A stretch of DNA of 29,775 nt from CAZUPF01 sp964622035 (GCA_964622035.1 CAZUPF010000004.1:1-29775); one strand, 5' to 3'; shown: positions 21,217 to 29,272, counted from the stretch's first letter. Translations and numbers: made by a program. The notes: generated by a model from the letters alone, not told the origin.

Positions 21217-22152
21217 ATGATCGCCGTCACTGCTAAAACCCCGCTCGATATTGATGGTTACGCTTGCACCTTCGCCTACACGGAGCTTCTAAATAAAACC
21301 GGTCGGGAGGCGATCGGTGTCGCCCTGGGCGAGCCCCACCGCGAGATTGATTTTCTCAACCAAGAATTTGATATCTCCCCTCTCCCCAGGAACACCGCGC
21401 GCTTGCTCAGCCAGACCGAACAAATCGCTCTGGTAGATACCAGCAGCCTGGCAGGGCTACCGGAAAACTTCGCGGCTGATAAAGTAATTGAGGTTATTGA
21501 CCACCGCGAGGCCCCCGATGTGGCCGGTATTTTCCCCAACGCCCGAATCCAAATTGAAAAAATCGGGGCGGCGGCAACGCTCATTGCCGAAAAGTTTCGG
21601 GAAAGTGGTACCACAATCAGCCGCGAAGCGGCGATTCTCCTCCACAGCACTATCGCCCTACACACCCACAACTTCCAGACAAGCAACACTTCGCCCAGAG
21701 ACAAAGCGGCCTACCGGTGGCTAGCCGAAGTAGCAGCTGTGCCCCCGAACCTGGTCCAAAAAATCCTCAAGCTAAAGTCTGAGTTCAATGATGAGTCCTT
21801 CCAGGAGGCTATCATCGGCGATATCAAAGAGGGTACTATGAACGGAAAAAGGCTGGCTATCGCCCAACTGGAGGTTGTCGGCTTACGCAAAATACTAACG
21901 GAAAGAAAGGCCCAACTTCTGAAAATCCTACAAGAACTGCAACAAGCGCACCGCTACGACTACCTCTTTCTGATTGCAAACGACTTCAGCGCGAGGACCA
22001 CCACCCTCGTTACGGAACACGAACCAACGCGACAACTTGTGGAAGAGGCGCTCAACGATGGGACACGGTTTGACGACGAGGGCTTCGCCGAGAGAAGGGG
22101 AGTGCTCCTCCGAAAAGAAATTATTCCCCGGCTGCGTAAAGAACTAAGCTAA
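21217..22152 (+). CDS. DHH-family phosphoesterase (pyrophosphatase/exopolyphosphatase-like)
   Basis: A 311-residue protein of the DHH superfamily. It shows the metal-binding motifs in order: DIDGYAC (residues 11-17, Asp11 and Asp13), LVDTSS (Asp74) and VIDHRE (95-97, the DHH motif written DHR), then a fourth region around HSTIALHTHNF. The C-terminal part (YDYLFLIANDFSARTTTLV) resembles the DHHA2 domain of manganese-dependent inorganic pyrophosphatases. It probably hydrolyses pyrophosphate or a related phosphoester in the cytoplasm. The DHR variant and the loss of the classic GHxNPDxDS start make an exact substrate call unsafe. It is transcribed from its own leaderless-type promoter right after tRNA-Val. 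Confidence 0.83.
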   Translation: MIAVTAKTPLDIDGYACTFAYTELLNKTGREAIGVALGEPHREIDFLNQEFDISPLPRNTARLLSQTEQIALVDTSSLAGLPENFAADKVIEVIDHREAPDVAGIFPNARIQIEKIGAAATLIAEKFRESGTTISREAAILLHSTIALHTHNFQTSNTSPRDKAAYRWLAEVAAVPPNLVQKILKLKSEFNDESFQEAIIGDIKEGTMNGKRLAIAQLEVVGLRKILTERKAQLLKILQELQQAHRYDYLFLIANDFSARTTTLVTEHEPTRQLVEEALNDGTRFDDEGFAERRGVLLRKEIIPRLRKELS

Positions 22153-22184
22153 AGATTAAGAGCAACACCACAATCAGAATCCGC

Positions 22185-22227
22185 AAAAAAAATAACCCGA
22201 GAAGAGAGGTTTTCCCCTCATCTCGGG
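22185..22227 (-). terminator. terminator of the 132-residue gene
   Basis: CCCGAGA and TCTCGGG close a hairpin with an inner GAGAGG/CCCCTC-type stem around TTTT. On the minus strand it runs into TTATTTTTTTT (complement of 22185-22195). It lies 24 bases after the stop at 22252. Confidence 0.82.
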
Positions 22228-22251
22228 CGCAAGCGGGCAGAGCACTGCTAC

Positions 22252-22650
22252 TTACTTGGTCATCTCCGGTGCATCCAGGTAAAAACGGTCGGCAACCGCC
22301 CCAACTAGGGTCGCAAAAAGGGGCGCCCTGATGCTGACGGTAACGCCCTTTCCCGACGGTAGTGTCAAACACCAGAACCCCGGTCTCCAGGAAATGTTGA
22401 CTGGCGGCCCTAGCAGATTCGCTCCCGGAACCCCCCACTCCGCTTCGCAAGCCTCATCACTACCTGCCCAGACCCGTTTGACGGCACTGAGAAACGCTTT
22501 GGCCGAGTCGTCGGTAAAGAAATGCTCCAGCAGTATCCTCCCCGAACCGCCGGGCCTCGCCACGACCTTAAGCACGTAATCTTCCTTGGACGTTTCAAGT
22601 AGCTCCACAATGGCCGCAAAAGAAGCCCGAGCACTAAACTGCAAACTCAT
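22252..22650 (-). CDS. small protein of unknown function
   Basis: A 132-residue soluble protein with no signal or membrane segment. It appears alpha/beta, with strands around YVLKVVARPGGSGRILLEHFF, a helix AKAFLSAVKRVW and later strands WCLTLPSGKGVTVSI. No family is recognised. A clear SD (AAAGGAGAG) precedes the ATG at 22650, and promoter and terminator are both visible, so this is a complete single-gene unit. It is divergent from the membrane protein at 22798, with back-to-back promoters about 30 bp apart. Confidence 0.7.
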   Translation of the reverse strand: MSLQFSARASFAAIVELLETSKEDYVLKVVARPGGSGRILLEHFFTDDSAKAFLSAVKRVWAGSDEACEAEWGVPGANLLGPPVNISWRPGFWCLTLPSGKGVTVSIRAPLFATLVGAVADRFYLDAPEMTK

Positions 22651-22701
22651 TCCAGCTCTCCTTTCTCCTAATACCTACCGCGGACAGAACAATCTTCGGA
22701 A

Positions 22702-22730
22702 ACTATAACACAACAGGCGCCATTAAACAA
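22702..22730 (-). promoter_or_regulatory. promoter of the 132-residue gene
   Basis: On the minus strand TTGTTT (22730-22725), 17 bp, TATAGT (22707-22702). It gives a leader of about 45 bases. Confidence 0.6.
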
Positions 22731-22733
22731 ATC

Positions 22734-22764
22734 TTGCTCCCGAGCGCGCCCTTTATGCTACAAT
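22734..22764 (+). promoter_or_regulatory. promoter of the gap-truncated membrane protein
   Basis: An extended -10 TGCTACAAT (22756-22764) with TTGCTC (22734-22739) 19 bp upstream. An SD-like GAGGAGG lies at 22777-22783. Confidence 0.55.
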
Positions 22765-22797
22765 CAACTCAAGCATGAGGAGGGGACTGTTCTGAAG

Positions 22798-23658
22798 ATG
22801 GAAAGTAAACTGCTCAAAACCCTATTACTAGCCGCACTCTCCGCCATCCCGTTTTATTTCCTGGGCCGGCTCTTTCTCACTTTTTGCGCCCGACCGGAGC
22901 TCGTTCTCGGCACTAGCCTGATCAAAAGCGGGCAGCTTGGTGGGATCCTGCTGCTTCTTCTAGCCATTGGCTTATTCTCTAGCCTCCTCCCAGCATTTTC
23001 CCCGAACACCCTTCCGCTAGCACTCTCGGCACTCTTCTCGAGCAGCATCTTCCTGCTCCCTCTCCTAATAGAAAGGACGGTCCGCCCGGCGATCTCCCTA
23101 GCCCTAGCCACTGTTGTCTTCCTGGCCCTCATTTTTAATGCAACGCAAATTACCAGCGAAATCAAAAATTATATTAAATTTTCCCCCGCCAAAATTTTCC
23201 CATCCAAGGTCCGCCGGTTACTCTTTCTCCTTGCTCTCGGGGTTTCGACCGGGTTCGGGTTCCAGTACTCACAGAAGATTCAGCGGGAGGGGTTCGCGCT
23301 TCCGGAGAGTGTTATTAATACCGCCCTCGGCCCCATCGTCGCCATTCTCGAAAACCAACTGGGGGGGCAAATTGAGCAGCTACTCGGCGATAAATTTGAA
23401 GCCCAGATCGGCACTCGGGACCAAGAGGACATTTTAAAATACCTTAAAGACGAAACCGCCGAAACTCTAGAAGAGGGGCAGGGCCGGAAACAATTTGGCC
23501 TCACTCCCGAGAACCTCAATCTCGACAAAGTGGAAATTGGCACCGGCGGCTCCCTGGAACTATCAGAGGCCGCTGCTGGACTCGCGCCAGCACTTAAAAA
23601 CCAAATCGACACTATGATCGCCCCCTACATTAAATTCATCCCCATCCTCGCCGGCCTC
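22798..23658 (+). CDS. multi-helix membrane protein of unknown function, 3' end lost in gap
   Basis: 287 residues are visible before the N gap. About five hydrophobic helices lie in the first ~160 residues (about 7-28, 46-65, 70-92, 97-115, 138-155). A soluble region with amphipathic segments (LENQLGGQIEQLLGDKF, LKDETAETLEEGQGRK) follows, and then a further hydrophobic stretch (FIPILAGL) where the gap begins. No family is recognised. GAGGAGG lies 14 bases before the ATG, rather far. The reading frame cannot be followed through the gap: sequence after it is the thrS T-box leader, so the true stop must lie in the unknown bases. Confidence 0.7.
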
Positions 23659-23758
23659 NNNNNNNNNNNNNNNNNNNNNNNNNNNNNNNNNNNNNNNNNN
23701 NNNNNNNNNNNNNNNNNNNNNNNNNNNNNNNNNNNNNNNNNNNNNNNNNNNNNNNNNN
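23659..23758. other. assembly gap (100 N)
   Basis: Exactly 100 N. It hides the end of the membrane protein and very probably the stem I/specifier part of the thrS T-box leader. Confidence 0.98.
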
Positions 23759-23903
23759 TTACCACCCCCAAAAGCTGGACCGTCGGCACCGCGAAACGGA
23801 CCACAACTGAGCGCCCGCCTCGCGTGCACGAGGCGAGGAAGGAGGGTGGAACCTCCCCAAAAGGGACCCTTCGACGAAAGTCGGGCTGGGTCTGTCTTTA
23901 TTT
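23759..23903 (+). promoter_or_regulatory. T-box riboswitch controlling thrS (3' part)
   Basis: A stem III-like hairpin (CGCCTCG/CGAGGCG, 23816-23835) is followed by a canonical antiterminator. AGGG (23843-23846) pairs with CCCT (23867-23870), the conserved bulge TGGAACC is at 23847-23853, and TCCC (23854-23857) pairs with GGGA (23863-23866) around CAAAA. The competing terminator reuses the 3' strand: GACCC (23865-23869) pairs with GGGTC (23888-23892), with CGAC-GAAA-GTCG inside and TCTTTATTT after it. Uncharged tRNA-Thr should bind TGGA through its NCCA end (predicting U at position 73) and keep thrS on. The specifier region is missing, probably in the gap. Confidence 0.88.
23863..23903 (+). 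terminator. T-box terminator before thrS
   Basis: The stem GACCC/GGGTC with upper CGAC/GTCG and a GAAA tetraloop is followed by a T-rich run ending at 23903. It overlaps the 3' strand of the antiterminator, so the two folds exclude each other. Confidence 0.8.
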
Positions 23904-23923
23904 AGCACCTTTCGCAAACTACT

Positions 23924-25693
23924 ATGACAGAAAAGAACAAACCGGAAAACTTAGAAACCAGGCGCCATTCGGCGGCCCATGTACTGGCTGCCGCCGTGCA
24001 GCGGCTGTACCCGCAAGCTAGGTTCGGCATCGGGCCAGCGATTGAGAATGGCTTTTATTACGACTTTGAATTCCCCGAACCTGTTTCCGACAAAGACCTT
24101 CCCCGAATCGAAGCCGGGGTGGTCAAGATAGTAGGGGAGGGAACACCGTTCGCGCAGGAAGATATCTCCATTGCAAAAGCCAAGAAACTTTTTAAGGACC
24201 AGCCATACAAGCTAGAACTAATCGCCGATTTGGCGAAGGAGGGCGAAACTGCCGTTTCTACTTACAAAAGCGGTGAGTTTGTCGATCTCTGCCGCGGGCC
24301 ACATGTGGCTGACACCTCCCAAATTGGGACCTTTAAACTACAAAAAATCGCCGGTGCTTACTGGAAGGGCTCAGAAACCAACCCGATGCTCACCCGCATC
24401 TACGGCACCGCTTTCGCCACCCAAGAAGAGCTCGACGCCCACTTGGAAATGCTCGAGGAGGCCAAAAAGCGTGATCACCGGAAGATCGGCAAAGAACTTG
24501 ACCTTTTTTCCTTTCATCCGGAGGCCCCCGGCGATGTCTTCTGGCATCCTAAAGGCTGGACTATCTTCAAAGAGTTGCTGCGTTACTGGCGAGATATTCA
24601 TGAGCGGGAGGGCTACCTAGAGGTGCGCACCCCGGAACTGCTCACCCGCCAGATCTGGGACCAAAGCGGCCACACCGAATTCTTTCTTGAAAAAATGTAC
24701 CGCGTCACCACTCCGGGCGCCGAGGAGTGGGATATGGCGGTAAAACCGATGAACTGTGATGGCGGTATATTAATATATAAATCACAACCCCGTTCTTACA
24801 AAGAATTCCCCCTCTACATGGGAGAGCTGGGGGTCGTCCACCGTTACGAAAGCTCGGGTGAACTCCACGGCATCTTGCGTCCCCGCGAATTTACTCAGGA
24901 TGACGCCCACCTCTATTGCACTCCCGACCAAGTCAAGGCGGAACTCAAGCGGGTAATCGATTTGTGCTTCGAGATCTACCAAACCTGTGGGCTGGAGCTG
25001 GACCGTCTAGAGCTATCAACGCGGCCGGAGGGCTCGATCGGCTCGGACGAGATTTGGGAGCAGGCCGAAAGCATCATGCGCGAAGTCCTGGCTGAAAATG
25101 AAATTCCCCACCAAATTAACGAAGGTGACGGGGCGTTCTACGGACCAAAATTAGATTTTCACCTTAAGGACAGCCTCGGGCGAACCTGGCAGTGCGGTAC
25201 TATCCAACTGGACTTCGCCCAACCAGAAAATTTTGACCTCAAATACACCACTGCCGAGGGGACTAAAGAGCGCCCGGTGATGATCCACCGCACCATTTAC
25301 GGCTCAATCGAACGGTTCCTCGGAATCCTAATCGAAAGCACTGCCGGTGCTTTCCCAGTCTGGCTTGCCCCCACCCAAGTAATAATCATCCCCATTTCCG
25401 AAAAGCAAAACGGCTATACTCAAATAGTGGCCGAAGAATTACGAGAGGTGGAAAACCCCACCGGCCCACTAAGGGTCGAAATTGATGAGAGTTCCGAAAC
25501 GCTGGAAAAGAAGATTCGCCGCGCCCAACTCGCAAAAATCCCCTATATGCTCGTCGTCGGGGGTAGGGAAGAGGCCGCCGGAGATGAGGTCTCCGTCCGC
25601 CTAAGGAGCGGGGAGGACCTCGGGGCCCTAAAGATCAGTAAGGTTAAAAGGCGGCTTACAGAGAAAATTAAAGATCGGGAGGCGAAGCTGTGA
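23924..25693 (+). CDS. thrS: threonyl-tRNA synthetase without TGS domain
   Basis: A 589-residue class II synthetase. It starts in the editing domain (HSAAH at residues 15-19, CRGPH at 123-127), so the ~60-residue N-terminal TGS domain of the usual ~640-residue enzyme is absent. The catalytic core holds motif 2 (HRYESSGELHGILRPREFTQDDAH), motif 3 (GSIERFLGILIE) and the zinc ligands Cys278, His329 and His455 that select threonine. The normally constant MNCPGH is MNCDGG here. The C-terminal anticodon-binding domain is complete (LAPTQVIIIPIS, RRAQLAKIPYMLVVGGREE). No SD precedes the ATG. Expression is controlled by the T-box just upstream. Confidence 0.97.
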   Translation: MTEKNKPENLETRRHSAAHVLAAAVQRLYPQARFGIGPAIENGFYYDFEFPEPVSDKDLPRIEAGVVKIVGEGTPFAQEDISIAKAKKLFKDQPYKLELIADLAKEGETAVSTYKSGEFVDLCRGPHVADTSQIGTFKLQKIAGAYWKGSETNPMLTRIYGTAFATQEELDAHLEMLEEAKKRDHRKIGKELDLFSFHPEAPGDVFWHPKGWTIFKELLRYWRDIHEREGYLEVRTPELLTRQIWDQSGHTEFFLEKMYRVTTPGAEEWDMAVKPMNCDGGILIYKSQPRSYKEFPLYMGELGVVHRYESSGELHGILRPREFTQDDAHLYCTPDQVKAELKRVIDLCFEIYQTCGLELDRLELSTRPEGSIGSDEIWEQAESIMREVLAENEIPHQINEGDGAFYGPKLDFHLKDSLGRTWQCGTIQLDFAQPENFDLKYTTAEGTKERPVMIHRTIYGSIERFLGILIESTAGAFPVWLAPTQVIIIPISEKQNGYTQIVAEELREVENPTGPLRVEIDESSETLEKKIRRAQLAKIPYMLVVGGREEAAGDEVSVRLRSGEDLGALKISKVKRRLTEKIKDREAKL

Positions 25694-25699
25694 AAAGCG

Positions 25700-25728
25700 T
25701 TGCCAAAATAGCCCCCCCGTGGTACGAT
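25700..25728 (+). promoter_or_regulatory. promoter of infC-rplT
   Basis: TTGCCA (25700-25705), 17 bp, TACGAT (25723-25728). RNA would start near 25735, five bases before the GTG at 25740, which supports that start and a leaderless-type mRNA. Confidence 0.6.
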
Positions 25729-25739
25729 ACCTTCAACGA

Positions 25740-26252
25740 GTGAAACGCAAGTATTATCCCGTAAACGATAGAATCAATGTTCCGGAAGTCCGGATCATTG
25801 ATCAAAAAGGTAAGAATCTCGGAGCGATGCCGACCCGTAAGGGTTTAGAGCTCGCTCAAGAGTCTGGGCTTGATCTGGTCTTAATAACCGAAAAGGCCCA
25901 ACCACCCATCGCCAAAATTCTCAACTTCCGGAAATTTCTGCATGAGAAGCAACGGCAGGGGCAGGACGAGCGTAAGCGGTTTAACGAGGCTAGCCTAAAA
26001 ACCCTGCGGGTTGGTCCCCATATCGACGACAACGACCTAAACACCCGCATTGGCCGAGCTAAAGAGTTTTTGGGCAAGGGCAAGGCAGTCAAATTCGATC
26101 TGATGTTCAAGGGAAGGTCAATTAGCCACCCCGAGCTGGGAAGGGCTAAGCTTGAGACCGTAAAAGGGTTACTTTCCGAAGAGAGCCAAGTTATCAGAAA
26201 TATTGAGAAAAAAGGGAAGTTTATGACAATGATTCTAGGACCAAAACCATGA
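25740..26252 (+). CDS. infC: translation initiation factor IF-3
   Basis: A protein of about 170 residues that binds the 30S subunit and checks initiator tRNA pairing. The N-terminal domain begins VNDRINVPEVRIIDQKGKNLG and leads through a linker (PPIAKILNFRKFLHEKQRQGQDERKR) to the C-terminal domain (TLRVGPHIDDNDLNTRIGRAKEFLGKGKAVKFDLMFKGR). I chose the GTG at 25740: it matches the family N-terminus and follows the promoter by a few bases. The GTG at 25719 would add seven residues and lie before the predicted RNA start. The gene overlaps rplT by four bases (ATGA), leaving no room for the rpmI gene that normally lies between them. Confidence 0.95.
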   Translation: MKRKYYPVNDRINVPEVRIIDQKGKNLGAMPTRKGLELAQESGLDLVLITEKAQPPIAKILNFRKFLHEKQRQGQDERKRFNEASLKTLRVGPHIDDNDLNTRIGRAKEFLGKGKAVKFDLMFKGRSISHPELGRAKLETVKGLLSEESQVIRNIEKKGKFMTMILGPKP

Positions 26253-26596
26253 CCAGAGCAAGAACGGGGGCAACGCGCCGCCGACGACATAAAAAAATCC
26301 TCAAGGCCGTCAAAGGTTATCAGGGAACCCGCTCTCGACTATATCGCCGAGCTCACGAGGCCTATATACGCGCTGGGGAGCACGCCTTCGCGGGTCGAAA
26401 AATAAGAAGGCGGGAGATACGAAAGCTGTGGATCCAGAGAATCAACGCTGCGCTTACCCCTTTTGGCATCTCGTATAGTAAGTTCATCCACCAACTAAGC
26501 AAAAAGGAGATCAATCTTAACCGCAAAATGCTCTCGGAGATTGCTATCCGCGACCCCCAATCCTTCTCCAAGATAGTCAAAACCTGCCGCCCGTAA
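26249..26596 (+). CDS. rplT: large ribosomal subunit protein bL20
   Basis: A 115-residue protein of normal length. The basic N-terminal tail (TGATRRRRHKKILKAVKGYQGTRSRLYRRAHEA) inserts into 23S rRNA during early 50S assembly. The globular domain follows with RRREIRKLWIQRINAALTPFGISYSKFI and the final AIRDPQSFSKIV. The ATG lies within the infC stop (ATGA), so translation is coupled. In many bacteria L20 represses this operon by binding its mRNA; with a leaderless start and no rpmI, such control is not evident here. The stop is 11 bases from that of the convergent PBP gene. Confidence 0.97.
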   Translation: MTRARTGATRRRRHKKILKAVKGYQGTRSRLYRRAHEAYIRAGEHAFAGRKIRRREIRKLWIQRINAALTPFGISYSKFIHQLSKKEINLNRKMLSEIAIRDPQSFSKIVKTCRP

Positions 26597-26607
26597 TCTT
26601 CCCAACG

Positions 26608-29199
26608 CTAGTCATCCGCCACCGTAATATCCTTGGTAGCCTCACCAACGTTACCCGCAGAGTCGTAAGCTAAAACCTTGAGTTCGTAGTTCCCCACCTC
26701 AGCAACCGAGAGCACCACCCGCTTCCCGTAAGGAATGCTAGTCACGGCATCCCCAACCTGATCGCCACCTAAGTAAAACTCAACCTTGTTGACCGTGTAA
26801 GGAGTAACAACTTCCACCAATACCTCAAACTCCAACGGCTGATTGGTCGCCTCCGGATCAATAATTTTTACCCACGGCTTATCGTCGCCGTCAGGATTAA
26901 AGTAACGATCTGAAACTTCAGTTGGCGGGTGATATTTGGAATCATCTCCGTAGGTCTCGGAAATCCAACTATCCACAAACTCCTGCCACTCCGGAAGAGC
27001 GGCTTTAAAGTCCACAAAAATCTTTTCTTCCACCTCACCGGCCTGGCGACAGGCATCCGAAGCCAGCTTCCCATCATCCCGACAGATTTCCAAAAGGCTA
27101 TGCGCAGGGCACTCCTGCGTTGGGACAGTACTCTTGATAAAATACTCCTCCCGCGTCTCACACTCATCACGGAACTGCTCATGAATGCACCAGCTGCTAG
27201 GTAACTGGCCTGAGAGGGTGCAAACCGTCGCCTTAGCAATCCCTTCCGGAGGATAAAAAGGCTCGTCTGGATTCCCAGAAAGCAGCTCCCGCATCACCCG
27301 GTTCCAGATAGGCGCCGCACCGGTAACGCCCGAAACCAGGCGCCCCATTGGCGAATTATCGTTATTACCCACCCAAACCCCCACAGCGAAAGAGCGGGTG
27401 TAGCCAACTGTCCAGTTATCCCGCATATCATTCGTGGTCCCAGTTTTCGCTGCCACCGAGTAGCCCGGAATGTGGAGCGCGCTCCGCGAACCGAAAGCGA
27501 GGGTCCGCGCGTTGTTATCCGAAAGAATATTCGAAATGAGGTAGGCTACCTCCTCCGAAAGGACCTGGGCGCCTTCAGTAGGCTTAAGCGTCTCCAAAAC
27601 ATGCCCGGAGGAATCTTTTACCTCCAAAATAGCCTGCGGCTGAACCTTTCGCCCCCCCGCCGAAAAAGTTGAGTAAGCGCTAACTAAATCAATCAGCTTC
27701 ACCTCCCCACCCCCCAAAGTAAGCGACAGTCCGTAGCGAGAGGGGTCAGTGAGCGTACTAATCCCCAAATTACGAGCCATCTCCAGCACTCCGGGAATCC
27801 CCACCAACTTCAGCAGTTTAACTGCCACCATATTGACGGAATTACCCAAAGCATAACGAAGGGCCAGCGGACCCCGCCACTCCCCGTCATAGTTCACCGG
27901 CTTGTAATCCGGCTGGCCTTGCCCCCCGGGAAAAGTTGTTGGAACATCAAAAAGCGTAGTCGCCGGGGTATACCCTTGGGCAAAAGCGGTTACATAAGTA
28001 ATGGGCTTGATGGCCGAACCGGGCTGGCGCTCCCTCAAGACAACATTCACCTGGCCATCGTTTTCATCATCAAAAAAATCGGCCGAACCGACCATACTCA
28101 AAATCTCCCCCGTCTGGGAATTAATGGCCAACAAGGCGCCGTTGCCAATCTGGTACTTTCTAACCTTTTCAATCTCCTCGGAAACAATTGCCTGGAGGCG
28201 CTCGTGCTTCTCCAAATCCAAAGTGGTCGTCACCTGCAACCCCCCACGCTCTAACAAACTCGCCCCATACCTCTCGGTAAGGAGCTCCTTAATATACATC
28301 ACAAAATGGGGCGCTCGAATCTTGGCTCCCGGAGAAGCGTAGCTGAGTACCACCTCCCGCGCCGCCTGCGCCTCCTCAGCTGAAAGAAAGCCTCGCTCCC
28401 CGTTCTTCTCTAACCAGCCGCGAGTCTCCATAAGGTGCAAAACATACTTCCTCCGCGCCTCCGCCCTCTCCGGCTCGGAACCATAGGGCGAGTACCGGGA
28501 TGGGGCCTGCGAGAGTCCGGCCAAAAAGGACGCCTCGGCCAAACTTAGATCCTTAGCGGACTTCTGGAAATAGACATCCGCTGCCGCCTCCACCCCGTAA
28601 GCCTGCCCCCCGTAGGGCGCCTCATTAAGGTACATCTCCAAAATCTCCTCCTTAGAGTACTTTTTCTCAATTTGAAGGGCCAGAATAAATTCCTTCGCCT
28701 TCCGAGGTAGGGTGCGCTCCCGGGAAATTAGGGTGTTCCGCACCAGCTGTTGAGTAATAGTTGAACCACCCTCAATAGTTCGGTACCGCAAAATGTTGTA
28801 AGCGGCACGTAAAATGCCAAGCAAATCAAAACCCGAGTGCGCATAGAAATCAGCATCTTCCGCCGCCAGGGTAGCGTGAATTAGATCGTCTGGTAAATCT
28901 CCCAGCGTGGCCAGGGTCCGGTTTTGCTCCCCGTAAACGTCGTAAAGCAGCCGACCTTCCCGATCAAAAATCTTGGTCGAAAGGGCACGATCCCGAACTA
29001 CTAGTTTTCCTGGTGCGGGGAGATCCTTGGAGTAGTAAGCAAAGGCAGCAAATCCCACCAACGATCCAACGAGGATAACCACAAAAAGCGCCGAAGCGGC
29101 GATGGAGGCCAGAAAAAGCCAATTAGTCTCCCCACGACGCCGGCGACGCTTCTTAAAGGAGAGAAACTTATGTGTTGCTAAAGCACGATTACGCAGCAT
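26608..29199 (-). CDS. class A penicillin-binding protein (PBP1A-type)
   Basis: An 863-residue bifunctional peptidoglycan synthase. A basic N-terminal tail and membrane helix (about 27-55) precede the GT51 glycosyltransferase: EDADFYAHSG with catalytic Glu114, GGSTITQQLVRN and ILEMYLNEAPYGGQAYG. The transpeptidase domain has SAIK (Ser395 nucleophile), SVN (454-456) and KTG (585-587). After residue 650 come six cysteines (660, 671, 680, 697, 706, 717) and then a C-terminal Ig-like domain (about 775-860, with VNKVEFYLGG and YELKVLAYDSAGN). It polymerises and crosslinks glycan outside the membrane. The promoter TTGCAC, 17 bp, TATCAT ends nine bases before the ATG with no SD. It partners functionally with the two lysozyme-like hydrolases. 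Confidence 0.95.
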   Translation of the reverse strand: MLRNRALATHKFLSFKKRRRRRGETNWLFLASIAASALFVVILVGSLVGFAAFAYYSKDLPAPGKLVVRDRALSTKIFDREGRLLYDVYGEQNRTLATLGDLPDDLIHATLAAEDADFYAHSGFDLLGILRAAYNILRYRTIEGGSTITQQLVRNTLISRERTLPRKAKEFILALQIEKKYSKEEILEMYLNEAPYGGQAYGVEAAADVYFQKSAKDLSLAEASFLAGLSQAPSRYSPYGSEPERAEARRKYVLHLMETRGWLEKNGERGFLSAEEAQAAREVVLSYASPGAKIRAPHFVMYIKELLTERYGASLLERGGLQVTTTLDLEKHERLQAIVSEEIEKVRKYQIGNGALLAINSQTGEILSMVGSADFFDDENDGQVNVVLRERQPGSAIKPITYVTAFAQGYTPATTLFDVPTTFPGGQGQPDYKPVNYDGEWRGPLALRYALGNSVNMVAVKLLKLVGIPGVLEMARNLGISTLTDPSRYGLSLTLGGGEVKLIDLVSAYSTFSAGGRKVQPQAILEVKDSSGHVLETLKPTEGAQVLSEEVAYLISNILSDNNARTLAFGSRSALHIPGYSVAAKTGTTNDMRDNWTVGYTRSFAVGVWVGNNDNSPMGRLVSGVTGAAPIWNRVMRELLSGNPDEPFYPPEGIAKATVCTLSGQLPSSWCIHEQFRDECETREEYFIKSTVPTQECPAHSLLEICRDDGKLASDACRQAGEVEEKIFVDFKAALPEWQEFVDSWISETYGDDSKYHPPTEVSDRYFNPDGDDKPWVKIIDPEATNQPLEFEVLVEVVTPYTVNKVEFYLGGDQVGDAVTSIPYGKRVVLSVAEVGNYELKVLAYDSAGNVGEATKDITVADD

Positions 29200-29207
29200 T
29201 TCCCCTA

Positions 29208-29236
29208 ATGATACATACCAGCAGTCCCCAGTGCAA
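29208..29236 (-). promoter_or_regulatory. promoter of the PBP gene
   Basis: On the minus strand TTGCAC (29236-29231), 17 bp, TATCAT (29213-29208). The ATG at 29199 is eight bases further on, giving a leaderless-type mRNA. Confidence 0.65.
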
Positions 29237-29249
29237 ACCCACCCCTATC

Positions 29250-29255
29250 TATGAT
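29250..29255 (+). promoter_or_regulatory. -10 box for the 34-residue ORF and recG
   Basis: TATGAT lies 17 bases before the ATG at 29273. No clear -35 is seen. It is back-to-back with the PBP promoter. Confidence 0.4.
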
Positions 29256-29272
29256 ACCCTGGGGACACTCCC

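Noticed and set aside
23759..24021. Continuation of the membrane protein across gap 2
   Set aside because: The open frame after the gap runs through the T-box leader and into thrS; its translation is unlike the membrane protein, so the continuity is an artefact of the N run.
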